From an uncultured Caulobacteraceae bacterium (GTDB lineage Bacteria; Pseudomonadota; Alphaproteobacteria; Caulobacterales; Caulobacteraceae): a stretch of 64,000 nucleotides of DNA. The stretch spans positions 1-64,000 of the forward strand of contig CAIQJF010000018.1 of the NCBI GenBank assembly GCA_903872075.1, written 5' to 3'. Both the position numbers and the translations under genes were made by a program. Of the stretch, positions 8,564 to 17,501 are shown piece by piece; within the stretch, counting starts at the first letter, position 1; each line of letters begins with the position of its first letter. The notes under the pieces were generated by a model. That model was given only the letters and a program-made list of their open reading frames with translations, was not told where the DNA came from and made no database searches.

Positions 8564-10189
8564 TCAGGTCAGGGCAAACCCCGCATAGCCGCTGTTGCGA
8601 TATTCGTCGCAGGCCGCCCGGTACTGCACCAGCCCGCCCATATAGGCGATCAGCTCGCGCTTCTGGCCGTCGTCGCGGGGGAGGCGATACCAGGAATTGC
8701 GGTTCTGGCCGATGAGCGTCGGCTCCGAGATCTCCTCGTGATGCGCCATCCAGGCGGCTTCGGTCTCGGCGGTCGGCTCGATGGTCTTCAAACCCTTCGC
8801 CCGGGCAAACGCGATGGTGTCGCTGATCCAGCCCACCTGCTGGTCGGTGCAGACCGGCACATTGCAGATGGCGGCGGCTGGGGCGAAGGGGGCCATGGTC
8901 ATGAACAGGTTGGGGAAGCCGTGCACCTGCATGCCCACCGTGGTGCGGACGCACGTCTTCCACTGATCACGCAGGGAGACGCCGTTCCGTCCGCGAATAT
9001 CCACCTGGTTCACCGCGCCCACGCCTGCGTCAAAGCCGGTGGCGGTGATGATCACGTCCAGGTCGATGTGGCCTGACGTCGTGTTGATCCCCGTGGGGTC
9101 CACCGAGAGGATCGGGTCTTCGCGCAGATCCACCAGAGTCACGTTGTCCCGGTTGAACACGTCGAAATAGCCGTTCTCCAGCGGCACACGCCGGGTGCCG
9201 AACTGGTAGTCTTTTGGAACCAACTTCTCGGCGACCGCCGGGTCCTTGATCCGCGCCCGGATCTTTTCACGCACGAACTCCGAGATGAACTCGGCGGCTT
9301 CCGGGTTCATGAAGGCGTCGGCGAAGGTATTGCCCCACATCTTCAGCGATCCGTTGGCCCAGATGCTCTCCAGATAAGGCGTACGCTGTTCCTCTGGCAT
9401 GTCGTCGAACATGGGCGGTTCGTCGTCATAGACAAAGCCGCCGAAGGACTGGTGCACCCGCGCGTTCAGGTCGTCATAAGAGGCCCGCATGGCGGACAGG
9501 TCCTGCTCGGTGATCCGGTCGTTGCGCATCTTCACCGCATAGTTGGGCGTGCGCTGGAACACGGTCAGGTGGCCGACCTCGGCGGCGATGGACTGGATCA
9601 CCTGAATGCCGGTGGCGGCGGTGCCGATCACGCCGACGCGCTTGCCCGCCAGATCGAGGCCGCCCTTGGGCCAGCGGCTGGTGTGCACCGCCACGCCCTT
9701 GAAGGTGTCGAAGCCGGGGTAGGGCGGCGCCTTGGCCACGGAAAGGCCGCCGGAATTGAACACCAGGAACTGGGCGCTCACCGTCTCGCCCGTATCCGTC
9801 GATACGATCCAGCGACCGCTCGCCGCGTCGAATTTCGCGGCTGTGACCCGGGTCTTGAAAGTGATGTGGCGTTTCAGATCGAACTTGTCGCAGACATGAT
9901 TGAAATAGGCCTCGATATCCACCTGGCCCGGAAAGCGCTCCTTCCAGTCGGCCTCGTCCCAGAGTTCCTTCGAGAACCAGTACTGGTAGAAGGGGAAGTG
10001 GCTGTCGCAGCGCGCGCCTGGATAGCGGTTCCAGTACCAGACCCCGCCGACGCTATCGCCGGCTTCGAAGGCGCGGATGTTCAGGCCCTGCTGGACCAGT
10101 CGATAGATCTGGTAGATGCCGTTCAGCCCGGCGCCGACCACGACGGCGTCAACCTGCTCGATACCTTGTTCCACGGCGCCCTGCGTCAT
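8564..10189 (-). CDS. FAD-dependent Baeyer-Villiger-type monooxygenase
   Basis: 541 residues, the size of type I Baeyer-Villiger monooxygenases, which insert oxygen next to a ketone using FAD and NADPH. It has the FAD Rossmann motif GAGLNG (residues 19-24), the conserved YWNRYPGARCD, the BVMO fingerprint F163-x-G165-x3-H169-x3-W173-P174, and the second dinucleotide site GVIGTAATG (about 186-194). It stands alone on the minus strand, divergent from an AraC gene 119 bases away that is its likely regulator. In context it would turn a cyclic or branched ketone into an ester or lactone for the nearby alpha/beta hydrolase. A plain flavin N-oxygenase is less likely given the fingerprint. Confidence 0.94.
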   Translation of the reverse strand: MTQGAVEQGIEQVDAVVVGAGLNGIYQIYRLVQQGLNIRAFEAGDSVGGVWYWNRYPGARCDSHFPFYQYWFSKELWDEADWKERFPGQVDIEAYFNHVCDKFDLKRHITFKTRVTAAKFDAASGRWIVSTDTGETVSAQFLVFNSGGLSVAKAPPYPGFDTFKGVAVHTSRWPKGGLDLAGKRVGVIGTAATGIQVIQSIAAEVGHLTVFQRTPNYAVKMRNDRITEQDLSAMRASYDDLNARVHQSFGGFVYDDEPPMFDDMPEEQRTPYLESIWANGSLKMWGNTFADAFMNPEAAEFISEFVREKIRARIKDPAVAEKLVPKDYQFGTRRVPLENGYFDVFNRDNVTLVDLREDPILSVDPTGINTTSGHIDLDVIITATGFDAGVGAVNQVDIRGRNGVSLRDQWKTCVRTTVGMQVHGFPNLFMTMAPFAPAAAICNVPVCTDQQVGWISDTIAFARAKGLKTIEPTAETEAAWMAHHEEISEPTLIGQNRNSWYRLPRDDGQKRELIAYMGGLVQYRAACDEYRNSGYAGFALT

Positions 10190-10308
10190 CCTGACCTCTC
10201 CCTAAAGCTAATGTTCTTGTCCGCGATCATGCCGGAAAGTCGCAAGCTTGCTTTGGCGAAACGCGACAATGCCTTGACATAAGGCGACAGGGGTGGAGGC
10301 TCCGGATC

Positions 10309-11316
10309 ATGGAACTCGTCGCCAGCGCCGCTTCGGCGCGTCAGATCCTCAGCCACCTCGATGCGCTTGGTCTGGATGACCGTGAGCTGGATGTGGGCTT
10401 TGTCGACCCGGCCTTGCGTCGCTCCACCGTTCCGCTGCAAGTTTCCGCGCGGTTGAGTTTCGATCTCCTGGAGGCGGCCGCCCATCATCTCGATCTACCG
10501 GACTTCGGGCTGCGTCACGGCCTGTGGCTGAACCTGAGGGGCCTCGATTCCATCAGCCTGCTCTGGGATCACGCCGGATCGGTGGCGCAGTGGTATGGCC
10601 TCGCCCGGAAATATGTGCACCTGGAGAACAACGCGGTCGGCTACGAGGTCGCCCATGAAGGCGAGGACGTGGCCCTGGTCCATGATGTGCTCGCGGTCCT
10701 CCGACCGGGCGCCGCCCAGGCGACATTCTCCTTCGTGACCATGACCGCGCGGGTGTTCCGGGAAATGCTGGGGCCGGCCTGGACGCCGGTGCGGGTGGAG
10801 TTCACCGCACCAAGGCCCACCGACACATCCCTGTTCCGCAGCTTCTATCGCTGCCGGGTCGAGTTCGACGCGCCTCGCAATGCGCTCGTGGTGCGGAGGG
10901 CGGATTTCGAGCGGCCTTTGCCAAGGCACAACCCAGAGCTTGTAACCTTCTTCGAACAACAGTTGCGCCGCCAGATCGAGACCCGGTCAACGGCCATCGA
11001 GGATCTGGTCATCGGCCTCCTGATGTCCAGGATGGCGGGGACGCCGCCGTCGCTGGAGGCGATAGCCGGGCGGCTGTGCATGACCGCCCGCACCTTGCAG
11101 AGGCGTTTGCGGGCCGCGGGAACCAGCTATGGCCAGCTTCTCGCCAGGGCCCGGAGAGACATCGCCGCCGCGCACCAGCGCCGGACCCCGCCGACCCCAC
11201 TATCCCGACTTGCCCACGAACTCGGCTTCGCTGACGCCACAGCGGCAAGTCGGTTTCTGAGGGGATGCCGGTTAGCCTCGCCGGGCCATGGGCGGTCGCG
11301 CCGACCGCAGGCGTAG
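10309..11316 (+). CDS. AraC family transcriptional regulator (arabinose-binding-like N domain)
   Basis: 335 residues: N-terminal ligand domain of the ArgR/OruR-type AraC regulators (about 20-200), then an HTH_18 DNA-binding domain (LEAIAGRLCMTARTLQRRLR and LAHELGFADATAASRFLRG). The second helix-turn-helix is complete although the tail is short. The start ATG follows GGTGGAGG. Divergent from the BVMO gene with a shared 119-base promoter region, so it probably senses the pathway substrate and activates the BVMO and perhaps the operon beyond. It is of the same subfamily as the regulator at 12332. Confidence 0.92.
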   Translation: MELVASAASARQILSHLDALGLDDRELDVGFVDPALRRSTVPLQVSARLSFDLLEAAAHHLDLPDFGLRHGLWLNLRGLDSISLLWDHAGSVAQWYGLARKYVHLENNAVGYEVAHEGEDVALVHDVLAVLRPGAAQATFSFVTMTARVFREMLGPAWTPVRVEFTAPRPTDTSLFRSFYRCRVEFDAPRNALVVRRADFERPLPRHNPELVTFFEQQLRRQIETRSTAIEDLVIGLLMSRMAGTPPSLEAIAGRLCMTARTLQRRLRAAGTSYGQLLARARRDIAAAHQRRTPPTPLSRLAHELGFADATAASRFLRGCRLASPGHGRSRRPQA

Positions 11317-11543
11317 ATCAGCTGGCTGTGGTCACTGATCTCAAATCGGCGCCCCGCATGGCGCCATTCGCATTGAAAGTCGGTCCGAAGCGGTTCTGCC
11401 GGAGCAAGACCATTTGGCGCAATATATCTGTTTAATGGCGCAACTTATCGGTTTTCTGACGTGCCGCCCGTATATGGTTCCTGCCAGTCAAACAGAAACG
11501 CGCACTCATGCGGAAGTGGGCGCCCGCATACAGAGGCCGAGCG

Positions 11544-12320
11544 ATGAGCAGACTGGATGGCAAGGTAGCGATCGTGACCGGCGCAGCCGCGGGTCTTGGT
11601 GAAGCGACGGCTCGGCGCTTTGCCGCCGAGGGCGCGAGTGTGCTGCTCACCGACATCAGCGAGGAAGGTGAAGCGGTGGCGGCTTCGATCGGCGGCCCTG
11701 CACGGTTTGCTCAACAGGATGTCACCGACGAGGCGCGTTGGGACGAGATTATTGCGCTGGCGATTGCGACGTGGGGTCGGCTTGATGTTCTGGTGAACAA
11801 TGCGGGCATCTCGATGTTCGGCCTCGTCACCGATCTCAGCTTTGCCCAGTGGAAGCGCTGCATTTCGGTTGATCTCGACAGCGTGTTCCTTGGCACGCGC
11901 GCGGCGATCCCGGCGATGCGCCAGGGCGGCGGCGGATCAATCATCAACATCTCGTCGATAGCGGGGATCACCGGACAGCGCACCCTGTCTGCGTATTGCG
12001 CGGCCAAGGGCGGAGTGCGGTTGTTTTCCAAGGCAGTGGCCCTTGACTGCGCGGATGCTGGCGACAACATCCGCGTCAATTCGGTCCATCCCGGCATCAT
12101 CGACACGCCGATCTTTCGCGCGACGACGGAAGATCTGCGCCGAGCGCCGGTCGGGCCGGAGCCACTCAACCCCGACATGCTGGCCGGTATGGTCACCCCG
12201 ATGAAACGGGCGGGGCAGGCAGCAGACATTGCGGCGGCCTGCGCCTATCTCGCGTCTGACGATGCCGCCTATGTCACGGGAACGGAACTGATTGTTGATG
12301 GTGGATTCTGCGCCGCCTGA
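11544..12320 (+). CDS. SDR family oxidoreductase
   Basis: 258-residue classical [11 protein letters not shown] is the cofactor loop, NNAGIS follows strand 4, SSIAG carries the catalytic Ser, YCAAKGG provides Tyr and Lys, and the C-terminal [12 protein letters not shown] is standard. ATG 11544 is preceded by GAGGCCGAG; the frame is open back to 11508 but without a convincing ribosome site. Similar enzymes oxidise cyclic or steroid alcohols. It is 11 bases upstream of the second AraC gene. The substrate is unknown; an alicyclic alcohol would fit the island. Confidence 0.93.
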   Translation: MSRLDGKVAIVTGAAAGLGEATARRFAAEGASVLLTDISEEGEAVAASIGGPARFAQQDVTDEARWDEIIALAIATWGRLDVLVNNAGISMFGLVTDLSFAQWKRCISVDLDSVFLGTRAAIPAMRQGGGGSIINISSIAGITGQRTLSAYCAAKGGVRLFSKAVALDCADAGDNIRVNSVHPGIIDTPIFRATTEDLRRAPVGPEPLNPDMLAGMVTPMKRAGQAADIAAACAYLASDDAAYVTGTELIVDGGFCAA

Positions 12321-12331
12321 TCCTGCTGCGC

Positions 12332-13423
12332 ATGAATGTTAACGCTTTCGGAGGGGCGCAGGCCATCGTGAACCAAGCCAGTCCACCCAGTGTATTGCCG
12401 CAGGCTCATGCTGGCACGCTGCGACAGTTTGCACGCTACGCCGAGACGACCGGCCTCGATCTTTGCGCCTGTCTTGACGCCGAGCTGGTCGATTGGGTGA
12501 GGCGCGCAGCCGAACTGGAGACCGTGCCCGCTCATGTGGTGGTTGATGTTCTGGAAGTCTGTGCGGTCGTCGGTGAGCGGCCGGACCTTGGCATCGCCTT
12601 CGCCGCCTGGAGTAACCCGCGGGGGTTTGGCCCGCTCAGCCTGCTTTGGGATCATTGCCCGACCTTCGGCGAAGTCGTTCGCGTCGCCAGCCGCTTCCTG
12701 CACCTCGAGAACCAGGCGCTGGGCACGGTGGTGCAGCGCCAGGACGATGAAGTGTCCCTGCGCCATTTCACGGCGGTTCCGGCGCGCTATGGCAGCCAGC
12801 AGTTCATCGAAGCGACCTTGGCGCTTGATGTGCGCCTCGCGCGGATGATGTTTGGAGAGCACTGGGCGCCCGTACGGCTCGAGCTGAACTTTGCCGCGCC
12901 CCGCATCGAGCGCTTCCGTCGCAGCTTCTTTGCATGTCCAGTCGACTATGGTGCTTTGCAGAATGCACTGGTCATCCGCAAGGAAGACATGGACCGGCTG
13001 CAGCCCCATGCGAACCCTTCGATGCTGGCCTATCTCGAGGCGCAGCTCGAAAGAATAGCGCTCAGTCGGCCAAGTGGGTTGGTCGAGCAGGTCGAGCAGG
13101 CGGTTCTGGCCAACCTGCCTGGAGGTGCGGCCAGCCTGGACCATGTCGCACAACTGCTGGCGCAGAGCCGCCGTACGCTTCAGCGGCGGCTAGGCGAAGA
13201 GGGCCGCAGCTTTGCCGATATCGTGCTCTCGGTGCGAATGCGCGTGGCGGAAGACTATTTTTCCAGCGAACCGCGCCCCCAGCTGACCGAGCTGGCCTAC
13301 CGGCTAGGCTTTGCCGACGCGACAGTCGCGGGGCGCTTCCTTGCGGCGCATATGCGCCCGGCGCGCGATATGCGCCGCAGACCCGCATCCGGTCTGCGCA
13401 AGATCGAGATGGGAGCGCATTAG
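12332..13423 (+). CDS. AraC family transcriptional regulator (arabinose-binding-like N domain)
   Basis: Up to 363 residues with the same layout as the regulator at 10309, including shared segments such as GPLSLLWDH, HLENQALG and GEHWAPVRLEL. The HTH region reads LDHVAQLLAQSRRTLQRRLGEEG and LAYRLGFADATVAGRF. ATG 12332 lacks a clear ribosome site, whereas an in-frame GTG at 12368 has GGAGGGG about 10 bases before it, so the protein may begin there (351 residues). It sits inside the second catabolic block between an SDR and the acyl-CoA ligase and probably controls that block. Confidence 0.92.
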   Translation: MNVNAFGGAQAIVNQASPPSVLPQAHAGTLRQFARYAETTGLDLCACLDAELVDWVRRAAELETVPAHVVVDVLEVCAVVGERPDLGIAFAAWSNPRGFGPLSLLWDHCPTFGEVVRVASRFLHLENQALGTVVQRQDDEVSLRHFTAVPARYGSQQFIEATLALDVRLARMMFGEHWAPVRLELNFAAPRIERFRRSFFACPVDYGALQNALVIRKEDMDRLQPHANPSMLAYLEAQLERIALSRPSGLVEQVEQAVLANLPGGAASLDHVAQLLAQSRRTLQRRLGEEGRSFADIVLSVRMRVAEDYFSSEPRPQLTELAYRLGFADATVAGRFLAAHMRPARDMRRRPASGLRKIEMGAH

Positions 13424-13478
13424 ACATGTCCGCGCCCTTTGCTTTCCCGCGCTCTGATGTGGCCTGGATGGCTCTGCG

Positions 13479-15086
13479 ATGAGTGGCCACAGCTCGCACG
13501 AGATCGGGGCCGCCACGCCGCCGCTGCTGGACATAACGATCGGCGAGGCCCTGCGCCGTGCTGCCGAGGAATGGGGCGATTCCTGCGCGCTGGTTTCCTG
13601 TGCGGAAGGCCTGCGGCTGAGTTGGCGCGAACTCGATGCGCAAGTCGACCGGTTGGCCGCGGGATTGGTGGCGCGGGGCCTGACGCCGGGTGACCGCGTC
13701 GCGGTCTGGGCCCCCAATTCGGCGGCCTGGACCCTGTTGCAGTTCGCCACAGCCCGGGCCGGGCTGATCTTCGTGACCTTCAACACGGCCTATCGCCGCA
13801 ATGAGTTGGCGCATGTGCTGGCGCTTTCAGGCGCGCGCATGCTGGTGAGCGCGGCAGGTTTCAAGGCGATCGGCTATGCCGGGGAGCTGTCGTCGGTGGA
13901 GGCTCACGCACTCGAATTCCGGGTCATGCTCGATGCAACCCCGCCGCCCGGCTGGTTGGCCTTTGCGGATCTCTTCGCGGCGGGTGATCCGGCGTTCGAT
14001 GAGGTGGGGACGCGGCCGGACGATCCAGTCAACATCCAGTTCACCAGCGGCACGACCGGGCGGCCCAAGGGCGTCACGCTCTCGCACCGCAATATCCTCA
14101 ACAACGGCCATGCGGTTGGCCGCAATGCGGGGATCATGGCGGGAGACCGGGTCTGCATCCCGGTGCCGCTGTTTCACTGCTTCGGCATGGTCATGGGCAA
14201 TCTCGCCTGTCTGACCCACGGCGCCGCCATGGTCTATCCCGCGAGCGCCTTCAGCGCCGAGACGACACTCGGCGCCATTGCCGCCGAGGCCTGCACGCAT
14301 TGCTACGGCGTGCCGACAATGTTCATCGCAATGCTCGACATGCTCGAGCACACGGTCTGCGACCTTTCATCGCTGCGCGGCGGCATCATGGCCGGATCGA
14401 CCTGTCCGGTGGAGGTCATGCGCCGGGTGCAGGACCGCATGAACATGTGCGACGTGACAATCGCCTATGGCATGACCGAAACCAGCCCGGTGAGCACGCA
14501 GACCCTGCCCGACGATCCGTTCGAGGCCAGGATCGCCAGTGTGGGCCGGGTGCTGCCGTACATCGAGATCAAGATCGTCGATCAGGCGGGTGAGATTGTA
14601 CCGCGCGGGGTTCAGGGCGAGCTGTGCACGCGCGGCTATTCCGTGATGGCGGGTTACTGGAACGATCCCGAGGCGACACGGGGCGCGATCGACTTGGACG
14701 GATTCATGCATTCCGGCGATCTCGCGACGATGGACCCGCACGGCTATGTGGCCATCACCGGGCGGTCCAAGGACATGATTATCCGCGGCGGCGAGAACAT
14801 CAGCCCGCGGGAGATCGAAGAGCATCTTTATACCCATCCGGCGGTTCAGGATGTCGCCGTGATCGGCGTACCGGATACGAAGTTCGGCGAGATTGTCGTG
14901 GCCTGGATCATTCCCGCCGCAAACCAGACGCCCACTGAAGCGGATATCCTGGCTCACTGCCACGGCGCCATCGCGCACTACAAGACGCCCGCCCGCATCC
15001 GGTTCGTCGCCGAACTGCCGATGACGCCGTCGGGCAAGGTCCAGAAATTCATCATGCGCAGCATTGAGACAGGAGACGACACATGA
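13479..15086 (+). CDS. Acyl-CoA synthetase (AMP-forming ligase)
   Basis: 535 residues of the ANL adenylate-forming family, activating a carboxylic acid with ATP and CoA. Motifs: P-loop FTSGTTGRPKG, YGMTETSP (A5), GELCTRGYSVMAGYW, hinge and A8 region GRSKDMIIRGGENISPREIE, and the A10 lysine in TPSGKVQK. It resembles medium- and long-chain fatty-acid ligases rather than acetyl-CoA synthetase. Its stop overlaps the start of the VOC gene by 4 bases. It probably prepares the acid produced by oxidation of the island's substrate for beta-oxidation. Confidence 0.94.
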   Translation: MSGHSSHEIGAATPPLLDITIGEALRRAAEEWGDSCALVSCAEGLRLSWRELDAQVDRLAAGLVARGLTPGDRVAVWAPNSAAWTLLQFATARAGLIFVTFNTAYRRNELAHVLALSGARMLVSAAGFKAIGYAGELSSVEAHALEFRVMLDATPPPGWLAFADLFAAGDPAFDEVGTRPDDPVNIQFTSGTTGRPKGVTLSHRNILNNGHAVGRNAGIMAGDRVCIPVPLFHCFGMVMGNLACLTHGAAMVYPASAFSAETTLGAIAAEACTHCYGVPTMFIAMLDMLEHTVCDLSSLRGGIMAGSTCPVEVMRRVQDRMNMCDVTIAYGMTETSPVSTQTLPDDPFEARIASVGRVLPYIEIKIVDQAGEIVPRGVQGELCTRGYSVMAGYWNDPEATRGAIDLDGFMHSGDLATMDPHGYVAITGRSKDMIIRGGENISPREIEEHLYTHPAVQDVAVIGVPDTKFGEIVVAWIIPAANQTPTEADILAHCHGAIAHYKTPARIRFVAELPMTPSGKVQKFIMRSIETGDDT

Positions 15087-15610
15087 GCCGGTTCTTTGGC
15101 CCACCAACCCAACATGGGGTTGTGGTGCCGTCGCTCGAGGCTGCCCTCGCATACTGGACTGAAGTCGTCGGCGCCGGTCCGTTCTACGTCATCGGCGATC
15201 CGCAGCATAAGTCCTTTCACATCGGCGATACGCCGTCTGATTTGCCGAAGATGCGCATTGCCCTCGGCAACTGGGGCGACATTCAGATTGAACTGATCGA
15301 ACCGCAAGGCGACGGCCAGGCAACCTGGCACCAGTTCCTGCGCGAGCGCGGAGGTGGCCTGCATCACACCTCGGTCTGGACTGCGGACTACGATGTGATG
15401 ATCGGCGCCGCCCTGCAGCGCGGGCTCACCGTCGAAGTCGCGGGCGAGCTCACAAACGGCGTGCGGTACACCTATTTCCGCTCACCGGCCCCGTCCGATC
15501 CGCTGGTCGAGGTCAGCGAGCTCCTGCCCGAGGTTGCCGCAGCCTACGCCTTCATCCGTGAGGCCGCGATCGACTGGGACGGGTCCGATCCCATTCGCCG
15601 GTTCGCCTGA
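15083..15610 (+). CDS. VOC (glyoxalase/bleomycin-resistance fold) protein
   Basis: 175 residues with the paired beta-alpha-beta-beta-beta VOC modules. Likely metal ligands are His11 (PPTQHGVVV), a Glu in IQIELIEP, His in GGLHHTSVW and Glu in LVEVSEL, the set seen in methylmalonyl-CoA epimerase and glyoxalase-like enzymes. ATG at 15083 has GGAGA upstream and overlaps the ligase stop. Many catabolic clusters for steroids and terpenoids carry such a VOC protein; an epimerase, isomerase or dioxygenase role is possible and not resolvable here. Confidence 0.85.
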   Translation: MSRFFGPPTQHGVVVPSLEAALAYWTEVVGAGPFYVIGDPQHKSFHIGDTPSDLPKMRIALGNWGDIQIELIEPQGDGQATWHQFLRERGGGLHHTSVWTADYDVMIGAALQRGLTVEVAGELTNGVRYTYFRSPAPSDPLVEVSELLPEVAAAYAFIREAAIDWDGSDPIRRFA

Positions 15611-15637
15611 CCCGTCAACCAACCAGAGGAGCAAGCC

Positions 15638-16234
15638 ATGCCCAGAGACATCAAGCATCTGACCGCCGCTGCCGACAAGGCGCTGGCCCGTCTCACCGAC
15701 CCGCGGCATCGCAAGATCGTCGCCAATTACCGCCTCCATGCCATGCTCGAGGTGTCCGGGCGCTGGGAAGAAATCTTCGCGCCGGACATGACCGTGGACC
15801 ACCCGTTCTACCGCGTTGCAGCCCCCGAGGGCATGATCGAGCTGGACGGGCGGGAACAGGTGCAGAGCTTCTACAAGGGTCTCGTCGAGGCCGATACGAC
15901 CGTGATGATCCTCGACCATGAGGAACTTGTCATTGATGACTGGGGCTTCAGTTCTGAAGCGCTTTACAACACCTACATGACCGGCGAGCAGGCGATTGCC
16001 CGCGGCAATGCCGAGGCCGTGCCGGGCAAGAAATATGTCGAACAACGCTGGGTCTGCATGATCTGGCCCTATGATGCGGCCGGGCGGATGATTGGCGAAC
16101 GCGTCTATCCGGCCCCCACGGCAACCCTCATCGAGTGCACTGACGGGGATTTTCTGACTGTCGAGGATGCGCGGCGTGTGTTCGGGCCGCTGATCCGGCA
16201 GGCGCAGGATGAATTGAAAGCTCTGGCGGCCTGA
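15638..16234 (+). CDS. NTF2-like / SnoaL-like protein
   Basis: 198 residues with a cone-shaped NTF2-like fold pattern: a helix pair, then YRLHAMLEVSGRWEEIFAPDMTVDHPFY and later beta strands. This fold is shared by ketosteroid isomerase, limonene-epoxide hydrolase and polyketide cyclases, and no family-specific catalytic set is obvious. A GAGGAG ribosome site lies just before the ATG, 27 bases after the VOC gene. An isomerase or hydrolase on a cyclic intermediate would fit the neighbours, but this is inference. Confidence 0.75.
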   Translation: MPRDIKHLTAAADKALARLTDPRHRKIVANYRLHAMLEVSGRWEEIFAPDMTVDHPFYRVAAPEGMIELDGREQVQSFYKGLVEADTTVMILDHEELVIDDWGFSSEALYNTYMTGEQAIARGNAEAVPGKKYVEQRWVCMIWPYDAAGRMIGERVYPAPTATLIECTDGDFLTVEDARRVFGPLIRQAQDELKALAA

Positions 16235-16398
16235 GGCCGGCACTTCGAGGTGCAATCGTAATCAGGCAAGGCAGCGCCAGATGCCGGCAGATCGCCCGGT
16301 GACCTGCTGCACGGAGATGCGCTTGCGCTTTTGATGAATTCACTCGGGGAAGGTTGGAAAGGCCGGCCTTCCCCCACTCTCTCGGGAAGGACAGTGTC

Positions 16399-17136
16399 AT
16401 GGGTTTGCTTGAAGGCAGAGTTGCCATTGTAACAGGTGGAAGCCGCGGCCTTGGCGCGGCATCGGTACGAAATATTGTCGCAAACGGTGGGCGCGTGGTC
16501 ATTGGCGACGTGCTTGAAGCCCAGGGTAAGGCGCTGGCCGAGGAACTGGGCGAGGCCGCCGTGTTCATCCCGCTCGACGTCACCAACCTCGACCAGTGGG
16601 CCGCAACCGTCGATCTTGCGGTCAACCATTTCGGCAAGCTCGACGTGCTGCTCAACAATGCCGGCATCGGTTCGGCCATCACATCGGTGGAAAATGTCGA
16701 TCGCAGCGACTGGAACAGGGTTCTGGAGGTAAATCTCACCGGTACATTTAACGGCATTCAGGCTGCGGTCCCGGCGATGAAGACTGCGGGCGGCGGCTCG
16801 ATCATCAACATCTCGTCGATGGTGGGGATCAAGGGCGTCAGCGGTCTTGGCCCCTACGCCGCGAGCAAGTTCGGCGTGCGCGGTCTGACCAAAGTGGCCG
16901 CGCTCGATCTGGGTCGCTATGGCATCCGGGTCAATTCGATCCACCCCGGCAACATCAAGACGGACATGTCGGATGGCATCGACTATCCGACGTCCCACCT
17001 TGCGATTGCGCGCCAGGGTCGCCCTTCCGAGATTGGCGATATGGTCGTTTTTCTGGCCAGCGACATGTCCACGTACTGCACGGCTGCAGAGTTCATCTGC
17101 GATGGCGGTGATTGTGGCGGCTTGGTGCTCGGGTAG
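16399..17136 (+). CDS. SDR family oxidoreductase (hydroxysteroid-dehydrogenase-like)
   Basis: 245-residue classical SDR: TGGSRGLGAAS, NNAGIG, ISSMVG with the catalytic Ser, YAASKFG with Tyr and Lys, and HPGNIKTDM, ending in the usual FICDGGD. It looks most like 3-alpha/20-beta-hydroxysteroid dehydrogenases and cyclic alcohol dehydrogenases. ATG 16399 follows GGGAAGGA; the frame extends to 16354 without a good site. It is last in the second block; just downstream the sequence changes to the broken LysR gene. Confidence 0.92.
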   Translation: MGLLEGRVAIVTGGSRGLGAASVRNIVANGGRVVIGDVLEAQGKALAEELGEAAVFIPLDVTNLDQWAATVDLAVNHFGKLDVLLNNAGIGSAITSVENVDRSDWNRVLEVNLTGTFNGIQAAVPAMKTAGGGSIINISSMVGIKGVSGLGPYAASKFGVRGLTKVAALDLGRYGIRVNSIHPGNIKTDMSDGIDYPTSHLAIARQGRPSEIGDMVVFLASDMSTYCTAAEFICDGGDCGGLVLG

Positions 17137-17193
17137 CCGCACGCGTATGCCCCCGGCGTTCGGGCGCCATGAATTGAGAGTAGCAGCCGGCAA

Positions 17194-17364
17194 AATCCGG
17201 CGCCCCAGCGCCTGGATCTGCGCCGAGAGTGAGGGTTGCGAGACACTGGGCCCGATCGTAGCCTGGCTGAAGGAAGCTTTGCCCGCAACGGCCACGAAAG
17301 ACTGGAGTGGTTTTACGTCCAGGCCCAACCGTCTGGCCTCCGCCAATCCAAAGGCATTGCCCAT
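17194..17364 (-). pseudogene. N-terminal fragment of a LysR-type regulator
   Basis: Translating the minus strand from about 17328 gives LDVKPLQSFVAVAGKASFS followed by a stretch containing VSQPSLSAQIQALG, a clear match to the LysR winged-helix start (LxxLxxFVAVAExxSF...VSQPxLSxQIxxLE). The match stops at about 17194, after roughly 43 residues; the frame then runs antisense into the SDR gene with no effector domain. A TTG at 17328 or ATG at 17364 would be the original start. It points away from the linalool-dehydratase-like gene, the usual layout of a LysR gene and its target, so it is probably that gene's former regulator. The 17137-17501 gap holds nothing else I can name. Confidence 0.72.
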
Positions 17365-17501
17365 CATAGAGCAAGGAAAGCCGTATTGGATTGCTGCGAA
17401 TGGCTGAGTTAACCTTCTCGACAATTATAGATTGGCCGCCGCCAGACGACGCAGTGAAAAAGACCGAGTGCTGAACAACACAACAAGCCGTCGAGGAAAC
17501 G

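Noticed and set aside
10309-11316. AraC gene truncated at its C-terminus
   Set aside because: The ending RFLRGCRLASPGHGR aligns with the usual second HTH and the SP-x3-R segment without gaps, so the gene looks complete though short-tailed.
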